Shown piece by piece: positions 6,911-14,506 of a stretch of DNA of 37,424 bases (its first letter is position 1; every line of letters begins with the position of its first letter). The position numbers and the translations under genes were made by a program. Below the pieces are notes generated by a model, which was given only the letters and a program-made list of their open reading frames with translations, was not told the DNA's origin and made no database searches. The stretch spans positions 1-37,424 of the forward strand of contig JAAVCP010000034.1 in the NCBI GenBank assembly GCA_014802265.1, in the 5' to 3' direction. This stretch comes from Bacteroides sp. (GTDB lineage: Bacteria; Bacteroidota; Bacteroidia; Bacteroidales; Muribaculaceae).

Positions 6911-9040
6911 ATGAACAAACTATTAAAACTGACATTCGTGTCAACCCTCGCAGGTGCAATGGCAACATCATGCTCAAGCTCAAAGATTGAGTACCCCACC
7001 GCACCTACTGACGAAACCGTAACAGACGATTACTTCGGTACTGTCGTTGCCGATCCCTACCGACCCCTTGAAAATGACACAGCCCCCACAACCCTCGAAT
7101 GGGTGAAAGCGGAAAATGCCGTAACTGAGAACTATCTTTCACAAATCCCTTTCCGTGGGAAAATAAAAGAGAGACTTACCCAACTTAACAATTATAAGAA
7201 GACAGGACTCCCTTCCAAACATAAGGACGGGAAATATTACTTTTATGAGAACAATGGGCTTCAGAACCAGAGCGTGCTTTACCGCACAGACTCTCTGAAT
7301 GGCAAGCCGGAAGTGTTTCTCGACCCCAATACCCTCTCCGACGACGGAACCGTGGCTCTTAATGGCATGTCTTTCTCCAACAACGGCAAATATGCAGCCT
7401 ATATAATATCTCGCAGCGGCTCCGACTGGAACGAGATATACGTTATGGACGCAAAAACCGGCAAACTCCTTGACGATCACATCGAGTGGGCAAAATTCAC
7501 AGGTGCCGACTGGGAAGGCGACGGATTCTATTACAGTTCATACCCACGCCCTGAAAAAGGTAAAGAATTTTCCAATGCCAACGAAAATCATCAGATTTAC
7601 TATCATAAAATCGGAACCCCCCAAAGCAGTGACCGCCTCGTATATGAAGACAAGGCTCACCCGCTTCACTTCCATTCAGCCTATGTGCCTGAATCGGAAG
7701 ACTGGATGTTTGTGATCGGTGGCGGTGAAGGTGTCGGCAGCTCAATTATGGTCAAAAACCTCAAAAAAGGTGGTGACTGGGTAGTTATGGAGCCTTCGCA
7801 GGATTATAATCACAGCATTATGGACGTCGTAAATGGGAAAGCATATATTCTTACCAACTGGGGTGCGCCTAAGAACCGCCTTATGGTGGCTGACCTCACT
7901 AACCCCGCACGTGCCAATTGGAAAGAGATTATCCCGGAAGGCGATGGCGTGATGACAGCCATGCAGTTTGCCGGCGACAAGATGATTGTCACTTATGAGA
8001 AAGACGCTGCCGAACACGCATACGTATATGAGCCTTCCGGAAAGCTTGTGCGTGAAATCGAGTTCCCAACCTATGGCACTGTCGGCATCTCTTCAGACAA
8101 AGACAATAATGAGGTGTATTATGCTCTCACTTCATTCATCTCACCCTCTGCCCGCTATTCCTATAATATGGCGACAGGCGAAAGCACCCTTATCGGTCAG
8201 GCTGAAATCAACGGCGTAAACATGGACGACTATGTTACCGAACAGGTGTTCTACCCTTCTGCCGACGGCACTAAGATTCCGATGTTTATCACTTATAAGA
8301 AGGGACTTGAGAAAAACGGCAAGAATCCTGTCTACCTCTATGGCTACGGTGGCTTCAATGTGTCGCTCACACCTACATTCTCTGCCAACCGTATGCTATG
8401 GCTCGAAAACGGCGGCATCTATGCACAGGCTAACCTTCGCGGCGGCTCTGAATATGGCGAAGAATGGCACACTGCCGGCACAAAACAGAACAAACTTAAT
8501 GTGTTTAACGACTTTATCTCGGCAGCCGAATATATGATCAACGAGGGGTGGACTTCTCCCGACTATCTCACTATCGAGGGAGGCAGCAACGGCGGTCTGC
8601 TCGTCGGTGCCACTGTCAACATGCGCCCTGACCTGTTTAAGGTGGCAATCCCGCGTGTAGGCGTGATGGACATGATGCGCTATCACCTCTTTACCATTGG
8701 GTGGAACTGGGCTTCAGACTACGGCACAAGTGCTGACTCAAAGGAGATGGCTGATTATCTGCTCGCCTACTCCCCCATTCACAACATCAAGAACGACGGC
8801 ACCCCCTACCCTGCCATTTTAGTGACCACTGCTGATCATGATGACCGTGTCGTACCTGCACACTCATTCAAATATGCCGCAGCCCTGCAGGCTGCAAACA
8901 CCGGCGACGCGCCGAAACTTATCCGAATTGACAGCAAGGCAGGTCACGGTGGCGGCAAACCCACTGCCAAGGTGATTGACGAATATACTGACCTCTATTC
9001 ATTCATCTACGAAAATCTCGGTATTGACCCGACAAAATGA
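6911..9040 (+). CDS. Prolyl oligopeptidase family lipoprotein (S9A)
   Basis: The 709-residue protein has a signal peptide ending in a lipobox-like MATSC (Cys21), so it is likely a lipoprotein. The seven-bladed propeller domain covers roughly residues 100-450 and the alpha/beta-hydrolase catalytic domain follows. The catalytic triad is readable: Ser559 in GGSNGG, Asp644 in ADHDDRV, His679 in KAGHGGGK, close to the numbering of mammalian prolyl oligopeptidase. It should cut short peptides after proline, supplying amino acids from peptides. The gene has its own promoter and ends in a hairpin terminator that overlaps the promoter of the flavin reductase gene. Confidence 0.93.
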   Translation: MNKLLKLTFVSTLAGAMATSCSSSKIEYPTAPTDETVTDDYFGTVVADPYRPLENDTAPTTLEWVKAENAVTENYLSQIPFRGKIKERLTQLNNYKKTGLPSKHKDGKYYFYENNGLQNQSVLYRTDSLNGKPEVFLDPNTLSDDGTVALNGMSFSNNGKYAAYIISRSGSDWNEIYVMDAKTGKLLDDHIEWAKFTGADWEGDGFYYSSYPRPEKGKEFSNANENHQIYYHKIGTPQSSDRLVYEDKAHPLHFHSAYVPESEDWMFVIGGGEGVGSSIMVKNLKKGGDWVVMEPSQDYNHSIMDVVNGKAYILTNWGAPKNRLMVADLTNPARANWKEIIPEGDGVMTAMQFAGDKMIVTYEKDAAEHAYVYEPSGKLVREIEFPTYGTVGISSDKDNNEVYYALTSFISPSARYSYNMATGESTLIGQAEINGVNMDDYVTEQVFYPSADGTKIPMFITYKKGLEKNGKNPVYLYGYGGFNVSLTPTFSANRMLWLENGGIYAQANLRGGSEYGEEWHTAGTKQNKLNVFNDFISAAEYMINEGWTSPDYLTIEGGSNGGLLVGATVNMRPDLFKVAIPRVGVMDMMRYHLFTIGWNWASDYGTSADSKEMADYLLAYSPIHNIKNDGTPYPAILVTTADHDDRVVPAHSFKYAAALQAANTGDAPKLIRIDSKAGHGGGKPTAKVIDEYTDLYSFIYENLGIDPTK

Positions 9041-9073
9041 TTCGGAGACATCTTTTGACAGACAGCTCACTTT

Positions 9074-9104
9074 AAAATCGGAATCCACGGATTCCGATTT
9101 TTTT
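9074..9104 (+). terminator. Rho-independent terminator of the prolyl oligopeptidase gene
   Basis: AAAATCGGAATC (9074-9085) pairs with GATTCCGATTTT (9090-9101) across a CACG loop and is followed by a T-run to 9104. The T-run ends two bases before the -7 box of the next promoter. Confidence 0.85.
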
Positions 9105-9106
9105 GT

Positions 9107-9114
9107 TAATTTTG
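9107..9114 (+). promoter_or_regulatory. -7 box TAATTTTG of the flavin reductase gene
   Basis: TAATTTTG lies 24 bases before the ATG at 9138. The expected -33 region falls inside the preceding terminator hairpin, and no TTTG is present there. Confidence 0.6.
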
Positions 9115-9137
9115 TGACTCAAAAATTGAATAATATT

Positions 9138-9704
9138 ATGGCAAAAGTATCCTGGCGACCGGGCACGCAGATTTATCCCCTCCCGGCTGTAATCGTGACA
9201 TGTGGCAACAAACCTGAAAACTGGAACATGCTGACAGTTGCATGGACCGGGACAATTTGTTCCGACCCGGCAATGTGTTACATCTCCGTGCGTCCCGAGA
9301 GATTCTCTTATCCTCTTATTGAGGAAAACATGGAGTTTACCATCAACCTGACCACCACTGAAATGGCACGTGCCACTGACTGGGCTGGAGTGCGCTCCGG
9401 ACGCGACTATGACAAATGGAAAGAAACCGGGCTCCACCCTATCCCCGGAGAAAAAGTGAAATCTCCCACCATAGAGGAATCCCCCCTGAGCATTGAATGC
9501 AGGGTGAAGGGAGTAATAAGGCTCGGCACCCACGATATGTTTATTGCAGATGTGCTTAACGTAAGGGCAGACGACCGTTTCCTGAATGCGGACACCGGTA
9601 AATTCTCCCTTGAAAACGCACACCTGCTTGCCTACTCCCACGGGCACTACCATGAATTAGGTAAAATAATAGGCAATTTCGGTTTCTCTGTAAAGAAAAA
9701 ATAA
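9138..9704 (+). CDS. Flavin reductase family protein (FMN-binding split barrel)
   Basis: The 188-residue protein starts MAKVSWRPGTQIYPLPAV. An upstream in-frame extension to 8976 was rejected because it lies inside the preceding gene, the terminator and the promoter. The split-barrel fold is shown by VTCGNKPENWNMLTVAWTG, then CYISVRPERFSYPLI and MEFTINLTT. Members bind FMN and either supply reduced flavin or act as flavoproteins; the partner is not evident. It is transcribed alone, with about 250 bases to the next gene. Confidence 0.85.
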   Translation: MAKVSWRPGTQIYPLPAVIVTCGNKPENWNMLTVAWTGTICSDPAMCYISVRPERFSYPLIEENMEFTINLTTTEMARATDWAGVRSGRDYDKWKETGLHPIPGEKVKSPTIEESPLSIECRVKGVIRLGTHDMFIADVLNVRADDRFLNADTGKFSLENAHLLAYSHGHYHELGKIIGNFGFSVKKK

Positions 9705-9802
9705 GTCTTTGGAAGAGATATAACCATTTATTGCTATAAGCCAATATAAACTCACATTATTTTTACCTATTCATTGTTATTGCAAGTGCAGTGTGTATGT
9801 TG

Positions 9803-9810
9803 TAATTTTG
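9803..9810 (+). promoter_or_regulatory. Promoter of the hemerythrin-LuxR operon
   Basis: TAATTTTG at 9803-9810 is preceded, 20 bases upstream, by ATTG (9779-9782), close to the TTTG -33 box. The predicted start near 9815 leaves a leader of about 140 bases before the ATG at 9956. Confidence 0.65.
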
Positions 9811-9866
9811 CAATCGAAAAAAGGTAGAAAAATAAGCTTTAGTTATTAGTTATTTAGAGTTAGACT

Positions 9867-9934
9867 GGCATATATGGTTCCCCTCATTGAGTGGCGCCAT
9901 ATCGCCATGCCTGCTCACCGGAAACTCTGCCGGT
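9867..9934 (+). promoter_or_regulatory. Structured leader of the hemerythrin-LuxR operon
   Basis: Two hairpins are visible. The first uses GGC (9867-9869) and ATATGG (9872-9877) pairing with CCATAT (9897-9902) and GCC (9904-9906), with an inner CTC-ATT-GAG hairpin. The second is ACCGG (9917-9921) with CCGGT (9930-9934). They lie 22 bases or more before the ATG and may influence expression. No known riboswitch class is recognised. Confidence 0.35.
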
Positions 9935-9955
9935 TAATCTTGAAATTGAAATAAT

Positions 9956-10654
9956 ATGACTGATTCAAAGACATATCTGCCGTCAGACAAAATGATTACT
10001 CTGATCGCTGACAATTACCAGCTTATCCAGGTGATGAGCCGCTTCGGCATACCAATGGGCTTTGGCGACAAGACCGTCACCGAGGTGTGTGACGACGCTG
10101 GGGTTGACTGCAACACATTTCTCACTGTTGTGAATTTCGTGATGGACGGCTATAATAACTTTGAGACCTCCCCCAATGTTTCCGCAGAGTCTTTGCTCCA
10201 TTATCTGAAACAGAGCCATATCTATTTTTTGGAATACTGCCTTCCGGCTATACGCCGCAAGCTCCTCGACAGTATCAAGTTGCGTGAATCCGATGTGTCA
10301 TTCCTTATAATAAAGCTCTTCGACGAATATGTCAATGAAGTCCGCTCTCACATGGAATATGAGGAAATGACAGTATTCAAGTATGTACGTGCCCTTCTCA
10401 ACGGCGATGATGTTGACAATTACCACATCACCACTTACAGCGATCACCATGAGCAGGTAGGCTCAAAGCTAAAGGAGCTGAAAACAATCATTATAAAATA
10501 TTGCCCACGCGACGCAAGCATAAATCTTCTGAATGCCGCCCTATATGACATATACCGGTGTGAGGAAGAACTTGGCAGCCACTGTCAGGTGGAAGACTGC
10601 CTTCTTGTGCCGGCAATCATGAAACTTGAACGACAGATAGCAAAACCTGTGTGA
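9956..10654 (+). CDS. Hemerythrin-domain protein, RIC/YtfE-ScdA-like
   Basis: The 232-residue protein has an N-terminal ScdA_N-like region (about residues 5-65) and a hemerythrin-like four-helix domain after it. Diiron ligand candidates can be read in order: QSHIYFLE, RSHMEYEEM, SDHHEQ and GSHCQVED, giving the His/Glu pattern of di-iron repair proteins. The N-terminal part lacks the Cys-Cys pair that ScdA_N domains usually carry; the equivalent segment reads RFGIPMGFGDKT. Relatives bind O2 or NO or help rebuild iron-sulphur clusters after stress. It overlaps the regulator gene by one base (TGATG), so the two are coupled, and the protein may act as its sensor. Confidence 0.82.
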   Translation: MTDSKTYLPSDKMITLIADNYQLIQVMSRFGIPMGFGDKTVTEVCDDAGVDCNTFLTVVNFVMDGYNNFETSPNVSAESLLHYLKQSHIYFLEYCLPAIRRKLLDSIKLRESDVSFLIIKLFDEYVNEVRSHMEYEEMTVFKYVRALLNGDDVDNYHITTYSDHHEQVGSKLKELKTIIIKYCPRDASINLLNAALYDIYRCEEELGSHCQVEDCLLVPAIMKLERQIAKPV

Positions 10655-11256
10655 TGTCTAAGACCGAAAAACTTCATATACTAATAGCCGAAACTTCTCC
10701 GGTGCTCGCAGCCGGATTGGCACAATGCCTGAGAAGAATGCCCGGAATGCAGACGGAAATAAGGGAGGTGAAATCACCTGCTGACCTCACTGACTGCATG
10801 AAAGCCCAAACCCCGAATCTGGTGGTGGTCAATCCTACTTTCGGCGGAATGTTTAATCCTGCCGGATTCCGGGAGGAGTTTAACATATATGACTTTAAGA
10901 TTGTGGCGATTGAGGTGGGGAAACTCAACCGGCAGGCTGCCGCTCTTTATGATGATGTGATTTCCGTTATCGACGATATGGAGACGATAACCTCCAAGAT
11001 TAAAAAGCTATGCACCCCCGATTCAGATACGCCGGAGGAAAAAGACACACTCTCGCAACGTGAGAAAGAGATTATCTCTTTAGTGGTGAAGGGAATGACA
11101 AATCAAGAGATTGCCGACAAGCTTTTCCTTTCCATTCACACTGTGATCACTCATCGGCGCAACATCGCACGAAAACTCGAAATACACTCTGCAACCGGTC
11201 TTACTATCTATGCAATAGTCAATAAAATAGTAGACATTACTGATATTAAACTCTGA
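10654..11256 (+). CDS. LuxR-type regulator with receiver-like domain
   Basis: The ATG at 10654 was preferred to the GTG at 10651 because it overlaps the previous stop as TGATG; this gives 200 residues. The C-terminal GerE/LuxR helix-turn-helix is clear at about 130-195: LSQREKEIISLVVKGMTNQE and IADKLFLSIHTVITHRRNI. The N-terminal about 115 residues look like a response-regulator receiver fold (HILIAETSPVLAAGL), but the acidic pair is replaced by Glu-Thr and the phospho-acceptor position reads VVVNPTF, with Asn for Asp. It is therefore probably not phosphorylated and may take its signal from the hemerythrin protein. Targets are unknown. Confidence 0.85.
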   Translation: MSKTEKLHILIAETSPVLAAGLAQCLRRMPGMQTEIREVKSPADLTDCMKAQTPNLVVVNPTFGGMFNPAGFREEFNIYDFKIVAIEVGKLNRQAAALYDDVISVIDDMETITSKIKKLCTPDSDTPEEKDTLSQREKEIISLVVKGMTNQEIADKLFLSIHTVITHRRNIARKLEIHSATGLTIYAIVNKIVDITDIKL

Positions 11257-11302
11257 ATATTACTTAATTTATGTTATTAATCAGAGTCTTAGACAAAAAG
11301 AT

Positions 11303-11333
11303 TTTGATGATGGTCATTTTTTTTGTAATTTTG
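11303..11333 (+). promoter_or_regulatory. Consensus promoter of the PBP1A gene
   Basis: TTTG (11303-11306) and TAATTTTG (11326-11333) are 19 bases apart. The predicted start near 11338 leaves a leader of about 54 bases to the ATG at 11392. The two genes downstream (peptide deformylase, EttA) may be co-transcribed. Confidence 0.72.
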
Positions 11334-11391
11334 CATTTGCTTGGAGATTATTGTGCTCCTATCAGATGAATTAATTACATTAAAAATCCCA

Positions 11392-13848
11392 ATGACCGAC
11401 CGTCGAAAAAAACATAAGGAAGGCTCTTCTTCCGGCTCATCAAAAATAGACCCCCAGACAAAAAAAAGAATAGTCCGCAACCGCTGGACCGTGAAATTGC
11501 TTTGGGTCGCTTTTTTAGGACTTGGGACAGTAATGGCACTGTTCCTTCTGCTCATCTACAACGGCGTGATAGGATATATGCCTCCTATTGAGGAGCTTGA
11601 GGATCCTCACGACAAACTTGCCTCTGTGGTAATTGCCTCCGACGGCACTACCGAGTTTGGCAGATATTTTGCCGGCGCAGGCAACCGTGTAAACTCCGAC
11701 TACAAGTCAGTGTCGCCACATGTGATTGATGCCTTGATTGCAACCGAGGACGAGCGTTTCTATGATCATTCCGGAATCGACTTCATTGCCCTCGGGCGTG
11801 CCGGTGTCAAAACCCTTATGATGGGTGATAAATCTTCAGGAGGAGGCTCCACAATCACTCAGCAGCTTGCGAAGCAGCTATATTCCCAGCCTTCTTCCAA
11901 CATGTTCAAACGTGCTCTCCAGAAGCCTATTGAATGGATGATTGCCATAAAGCTGGAGCGTTTCTACACTAAGCAAGAGATTATCAACATGTATCTCAAC
12001 CGTTTTGACTTTCTAAACAATGCAGTGGGCATCAAGACGGCAGCAAATGTCTATTTTAATAAGGAACCTTGGGATCTCAATGTGGAAGAATCGGCAATGC
12101 TTGTCGGAATGCTAAAAAACCCAAGCTATTACAACCCACTGCGCCATAAGGAAAGAACCCGCAACAGGCGCAATGTGGTGCTTGACCAAATGCAGAAAGC
12201 TGGGAAACTAACCAAAGAGGAAGCCGACTCTCTAAAACAGCTCCCGATCACTCTTGATTACCACCGTGTGGATCACCGCGACGGCGGAGTGCCTTATCTG
12301 CGTGAAGAGATTCGTATGCTAATGAAGGCGAAGAAGCCTGTACGTCCAAATAAAAGCGATTATAAGAGTAATCTTGCCTATATCCTGGCAATGGGACAAT
12401 ATAACACAGATTCCACTCAGTGGGAGGAAAATCCCCTCTATGGCTGGATTCTTAAGAACCCTAAGCCCGACGGTTCTTATTACGATATATATACTGACGG
12501 ACTTAAGATTTACACCACAATCGACGTCAAGATGCAGCAATATGCCGAGGAGGCTGTCTACAAGCATCTTGGCGGAACTCTTCAGCCTGCATTCTTCAAA
12601 GAGAAACAGGGTCAGGTCACCGGACCATACACCACCAATTCCGATGAACTCAGCAGAAGCGGAGTGATGAACCTCATCAAAAACGCCATGAGGCAGACTG
12701 AGCGTTGGCGTGTGTTCAAAAATGCCGGCTGGAAAGAGCCTGACATCGAAGCCACTTTCCATAAGCCTTATCAGATGGACGTGTTTGCTTACGTCAAGGA
12801 AGGTGATAATTATCGCCCGGGGTCAAAGACTATGTCAATGACTCCCTACGATTCATTGCTCTATATGAAGTCTATTCTGCGCACAGGCATGATGAGCATG
12901 GATCCCCACACCGGCTATGTGAAGGCATACGTCGGCGGTCCCGATTTCAATTATTTCCAATATGACATGGTGTCGAGAGGAAGAAGGCAGATCGGCTCTA
13001 CCGCCAAGCCTTTCCTTTACACTCTCGCCATGGAACAGGATTACACCCCTTGCTCCATGTTCCTCAACTCTCAGCCTACTTTCGGCAACTGGTCACCAAG
13101 AAACTCCGGCAGTGCAAGAGTAGGCGAAATGGTGGATCTGCGTTGGGCACTCACCAACTCCAACAACTGGATTTCGGCTCGTCTTGTGTATGAGCTTGGT
13201 GCCAAGAACCTTGCCAACAAAATGAGAATGTTTGGCATAACGGGTCATATTGATGCCACTCTTCCCCTTGCACTCGGCACGGTCGATGTCCCGGTGAAGG
13301 AGATGGTGGCAGGCTACACCACATTTGCCAACAAGGGAATGCGTGTTGACCCCGTATTCGTCACTCATATTGAAGATAATCAAGGCAACCTTATATGGTC
13401 GGCTGCCCCACACAAAAGCGAGGTTACAAGTGAGCAGGCTTACTATAAGATCCTTTCAATTCTGATGAATGTGGTCGACAGCGGCACCGCGGCAAGCCTT
13501 CGCAGCCGATACGGGATTAAAGCACAGATGGGTGGTAAGACCGGTACGACCAACTCCAACTCCGACTCTTGGTTTATGGGCTTCACGCCCGACCTTGTTA
13601 CGGGAGTATGGGTTGGCGGTGAGGAACGCTATATCCATTTCAACACAATGGCTCTCGGTCAGGGTGCACGTGCCGCCCTACCAATCTATGGTTATTATAT
13701 GCAGAAAGTATATGCCGATCCTAAACTCCCCTACTCTCAGGACACAAAGTTTGAGTTCCCGTCTGATTTCAATCCCTGCGAGGGTCAGATTTTTGAGACG
13801 GCAGTAAGTGCTGAAGTGCAGGAAGTGACCGAGGGTATATTCGATTAA
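11392..13848 (+). CDS. Class A penicillin-binding protein (PBP1A-like)
   Basis: The 818-residue protein starts MTDRRKKHKEG; a TTG start 51 bases upstream was rejected because it lies within the predicted 5' end of the transcript. After a basic cytoplasmic tail comes one membrane segment (about residues 38-60). The glycosyltransferase-51 domain follows, with the catalytic Glu119 in TEDERFYDHSG and GGSTITQQLAKQLY. The transpeptidase domain has Ser536-x-x-Lys539 (STAK), SNN in TNSNNW, and Lys716-Thr-Gly. It polymerises glycan strands and crosslinks stem peptides on the outer face of the inner membrane. Length and motif order are normal. def begins 11 bases downstream. Confidence 0.95.
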   Translation: MTDRRKKHKEGSSSGSSKIDPQTKKRIVRNRWTVKLLWVAFLGLGTVMALFLLLIYNGVIGYMPPIEELEDPHDKLASVVIASDGTTEFGRYFAGAGNRVNSDYKSVSPHVIDALIATEDERFYDHSGIDFIALGRAGVKTLMMGDKSSGGGSTITQQLAKQLYSQPSSNMFKRALQKPIEWMIAIKLERFYTKQEIINMYLNRFDFLNNAVGIKTAANVYFNKEPWDLNVEESAMLVGMLKNPSYYNPLRHKERTRNRRNVVLDQMQKAGKLTKEEADSLKQLPITLDYHRVDHRDGGVPYLREEIRMLMKAKKPVRPNKSDYKSNLAYILAMGQYNTDSTQWEENPLYGWILKNPKPDGSYYDIYTDGLKIYTTIDVKMQQYAEEAVYKHLGGTLQPAFFKEKQGQVTGPYTTNSDELSRSGVMNLIKNAMRQTERWRVFKNAGWKEPDIEATFHKPYQMDVFAYVKEGDNYRPGSKTMSMTPYDSLLYMKSILRTGMMSMDPHTGYVKAYVGGPDFNYFQYDMVSRGRRQIGSTAKPFLYTLAMEQDYTPCSMFLNSQPTFGNWSPRNSGSARVGEMVDLRWALTNSNNWISARLVYELGAKNLANKMRMFGITGHIDATLPLALGTVDVPVKEMVAGYTTFANKGMRVDPVFVTHIEDNQGNLIWSAAPHKSEVTSEQAYYKILSILMNVVDSGTAASLRSRYGIKAQMGGKTGTTNSNSDSWFMGFTPDLVTGVWVGGEERYIHFNTMALGQGARAALPIYGYYMQKVYADPKLPYSQDTKFEFPSDFNPCEGQIFETAVSAEVQEVTEGIFD

Positions 13849-13859
13849 ATAAAAGATTT

Positions 13860-14426
13860 ATGATTTTACCGATTTATTTATACGGGCATCCCGTGCTTAG
13901 AAAAGAAGCGGAAGACGTCGAGAATGATTATCCCGAGCTCAAGAAACTGATTGATGATATGTTTGAGACAATGTATCATTCCGATGGCGTTGGGCTTGCT
14001 GCCCCGCAAGTGGGACTCCCAATCAATATCTTTGTCATAGACGGGAGCGTACTGGCTGACAAATTTCCCGAATGTAAGGATCTGAAACTGGCAGTAATCA
14101 ATCCGGAACTTGAAGTGATTGAAGACGGTGCCCCCGTCATTCGTGAAGAGGGCTGCCTCTCACTACCGGGACTTTCCGAACCGGTGAAACGCCATGAGCA
14201 TATCAAGCTCAACTGGCTCGATGAGGATTTTAACGAACATGAGCAAGAGTTCACCGGGTTTGCTTCAAGAATTATTCAGCACGAGTTTGATCATCTTCTC
14301 GGCACTGTCTATACCGATCATGTGTCAGGCATTCGCAAGCAGATGATCCGCACAAAGCTCAATAATATCGCAAAAGGGAAGGTAAGGTGTGAATATCGCA
14401 CTAAGGCTGCTCCAAAAATCAATTAG
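13860..14426 (+). CDS. def: Peptide deformylase
   Basis: The 188-residue metalloenzyme removes the formyl group from the initiator methionine of nascent proteins. All three signature motifs are present: GVGLAAPQVG (about residues 43-52), EEGCLSLPG (about 97-105, metal-ligand Cys) and QHEFDHLLG (about 140-148, two metal-ligand His and the catalytic Glu). It starts 11 bases after PBP1A and is probably co-transcribed with it. In Bacteroides def usually sits beside ruvX (yqgF); here ruvX is about 21 kb away. Confidence 0.96.
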   Translation: MILPIYLYGHPVLRKEAEDVENDYPELKKLIDDMFETMYHSDGVGLAAPQVGLPINIFVIDGSVLADKFPECKDLKLAVINPELEVIEDGAPVIREEGCLSLPGLSEPVKRHEHIKLNWLDEDFNEHEQEFTGFASRIIQHEFDHLLGTVYTDHVSGIRKQMIRTKLNNIAKGKVRCEYRTKAAPKIN

Positions 14427-14506
14427 TAGTTAACCATTAGTAGTTAGTGATTACATGTGCTTACATAATTTATAACTACTTCATCATTCATAATTTTAAA
14501 TTAGCG

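Noticed and set aside
8976..9137. N-terminal extension of the flavin reductase
   Set aside because: It lies within the end of the prolyl oligopeptidase gene, then the terminator and promoter; the family begins at the ATG at 9138.
9072..9653. 193-codon frame on the minus strand opposite the flavin reductase
   Set aside because: It is antisense to a gene with clear family motifs, its translation shows no domain, and no promoter or start context supports it.
14423..14446. Direct repeat of TTAGTAGTTA between def and ettA
   Set aside because: It is a short AT-rich duplication of a kind frequent in such spacers; a similar TTAGTTA tandem occurs near 9840 with no sign of function.
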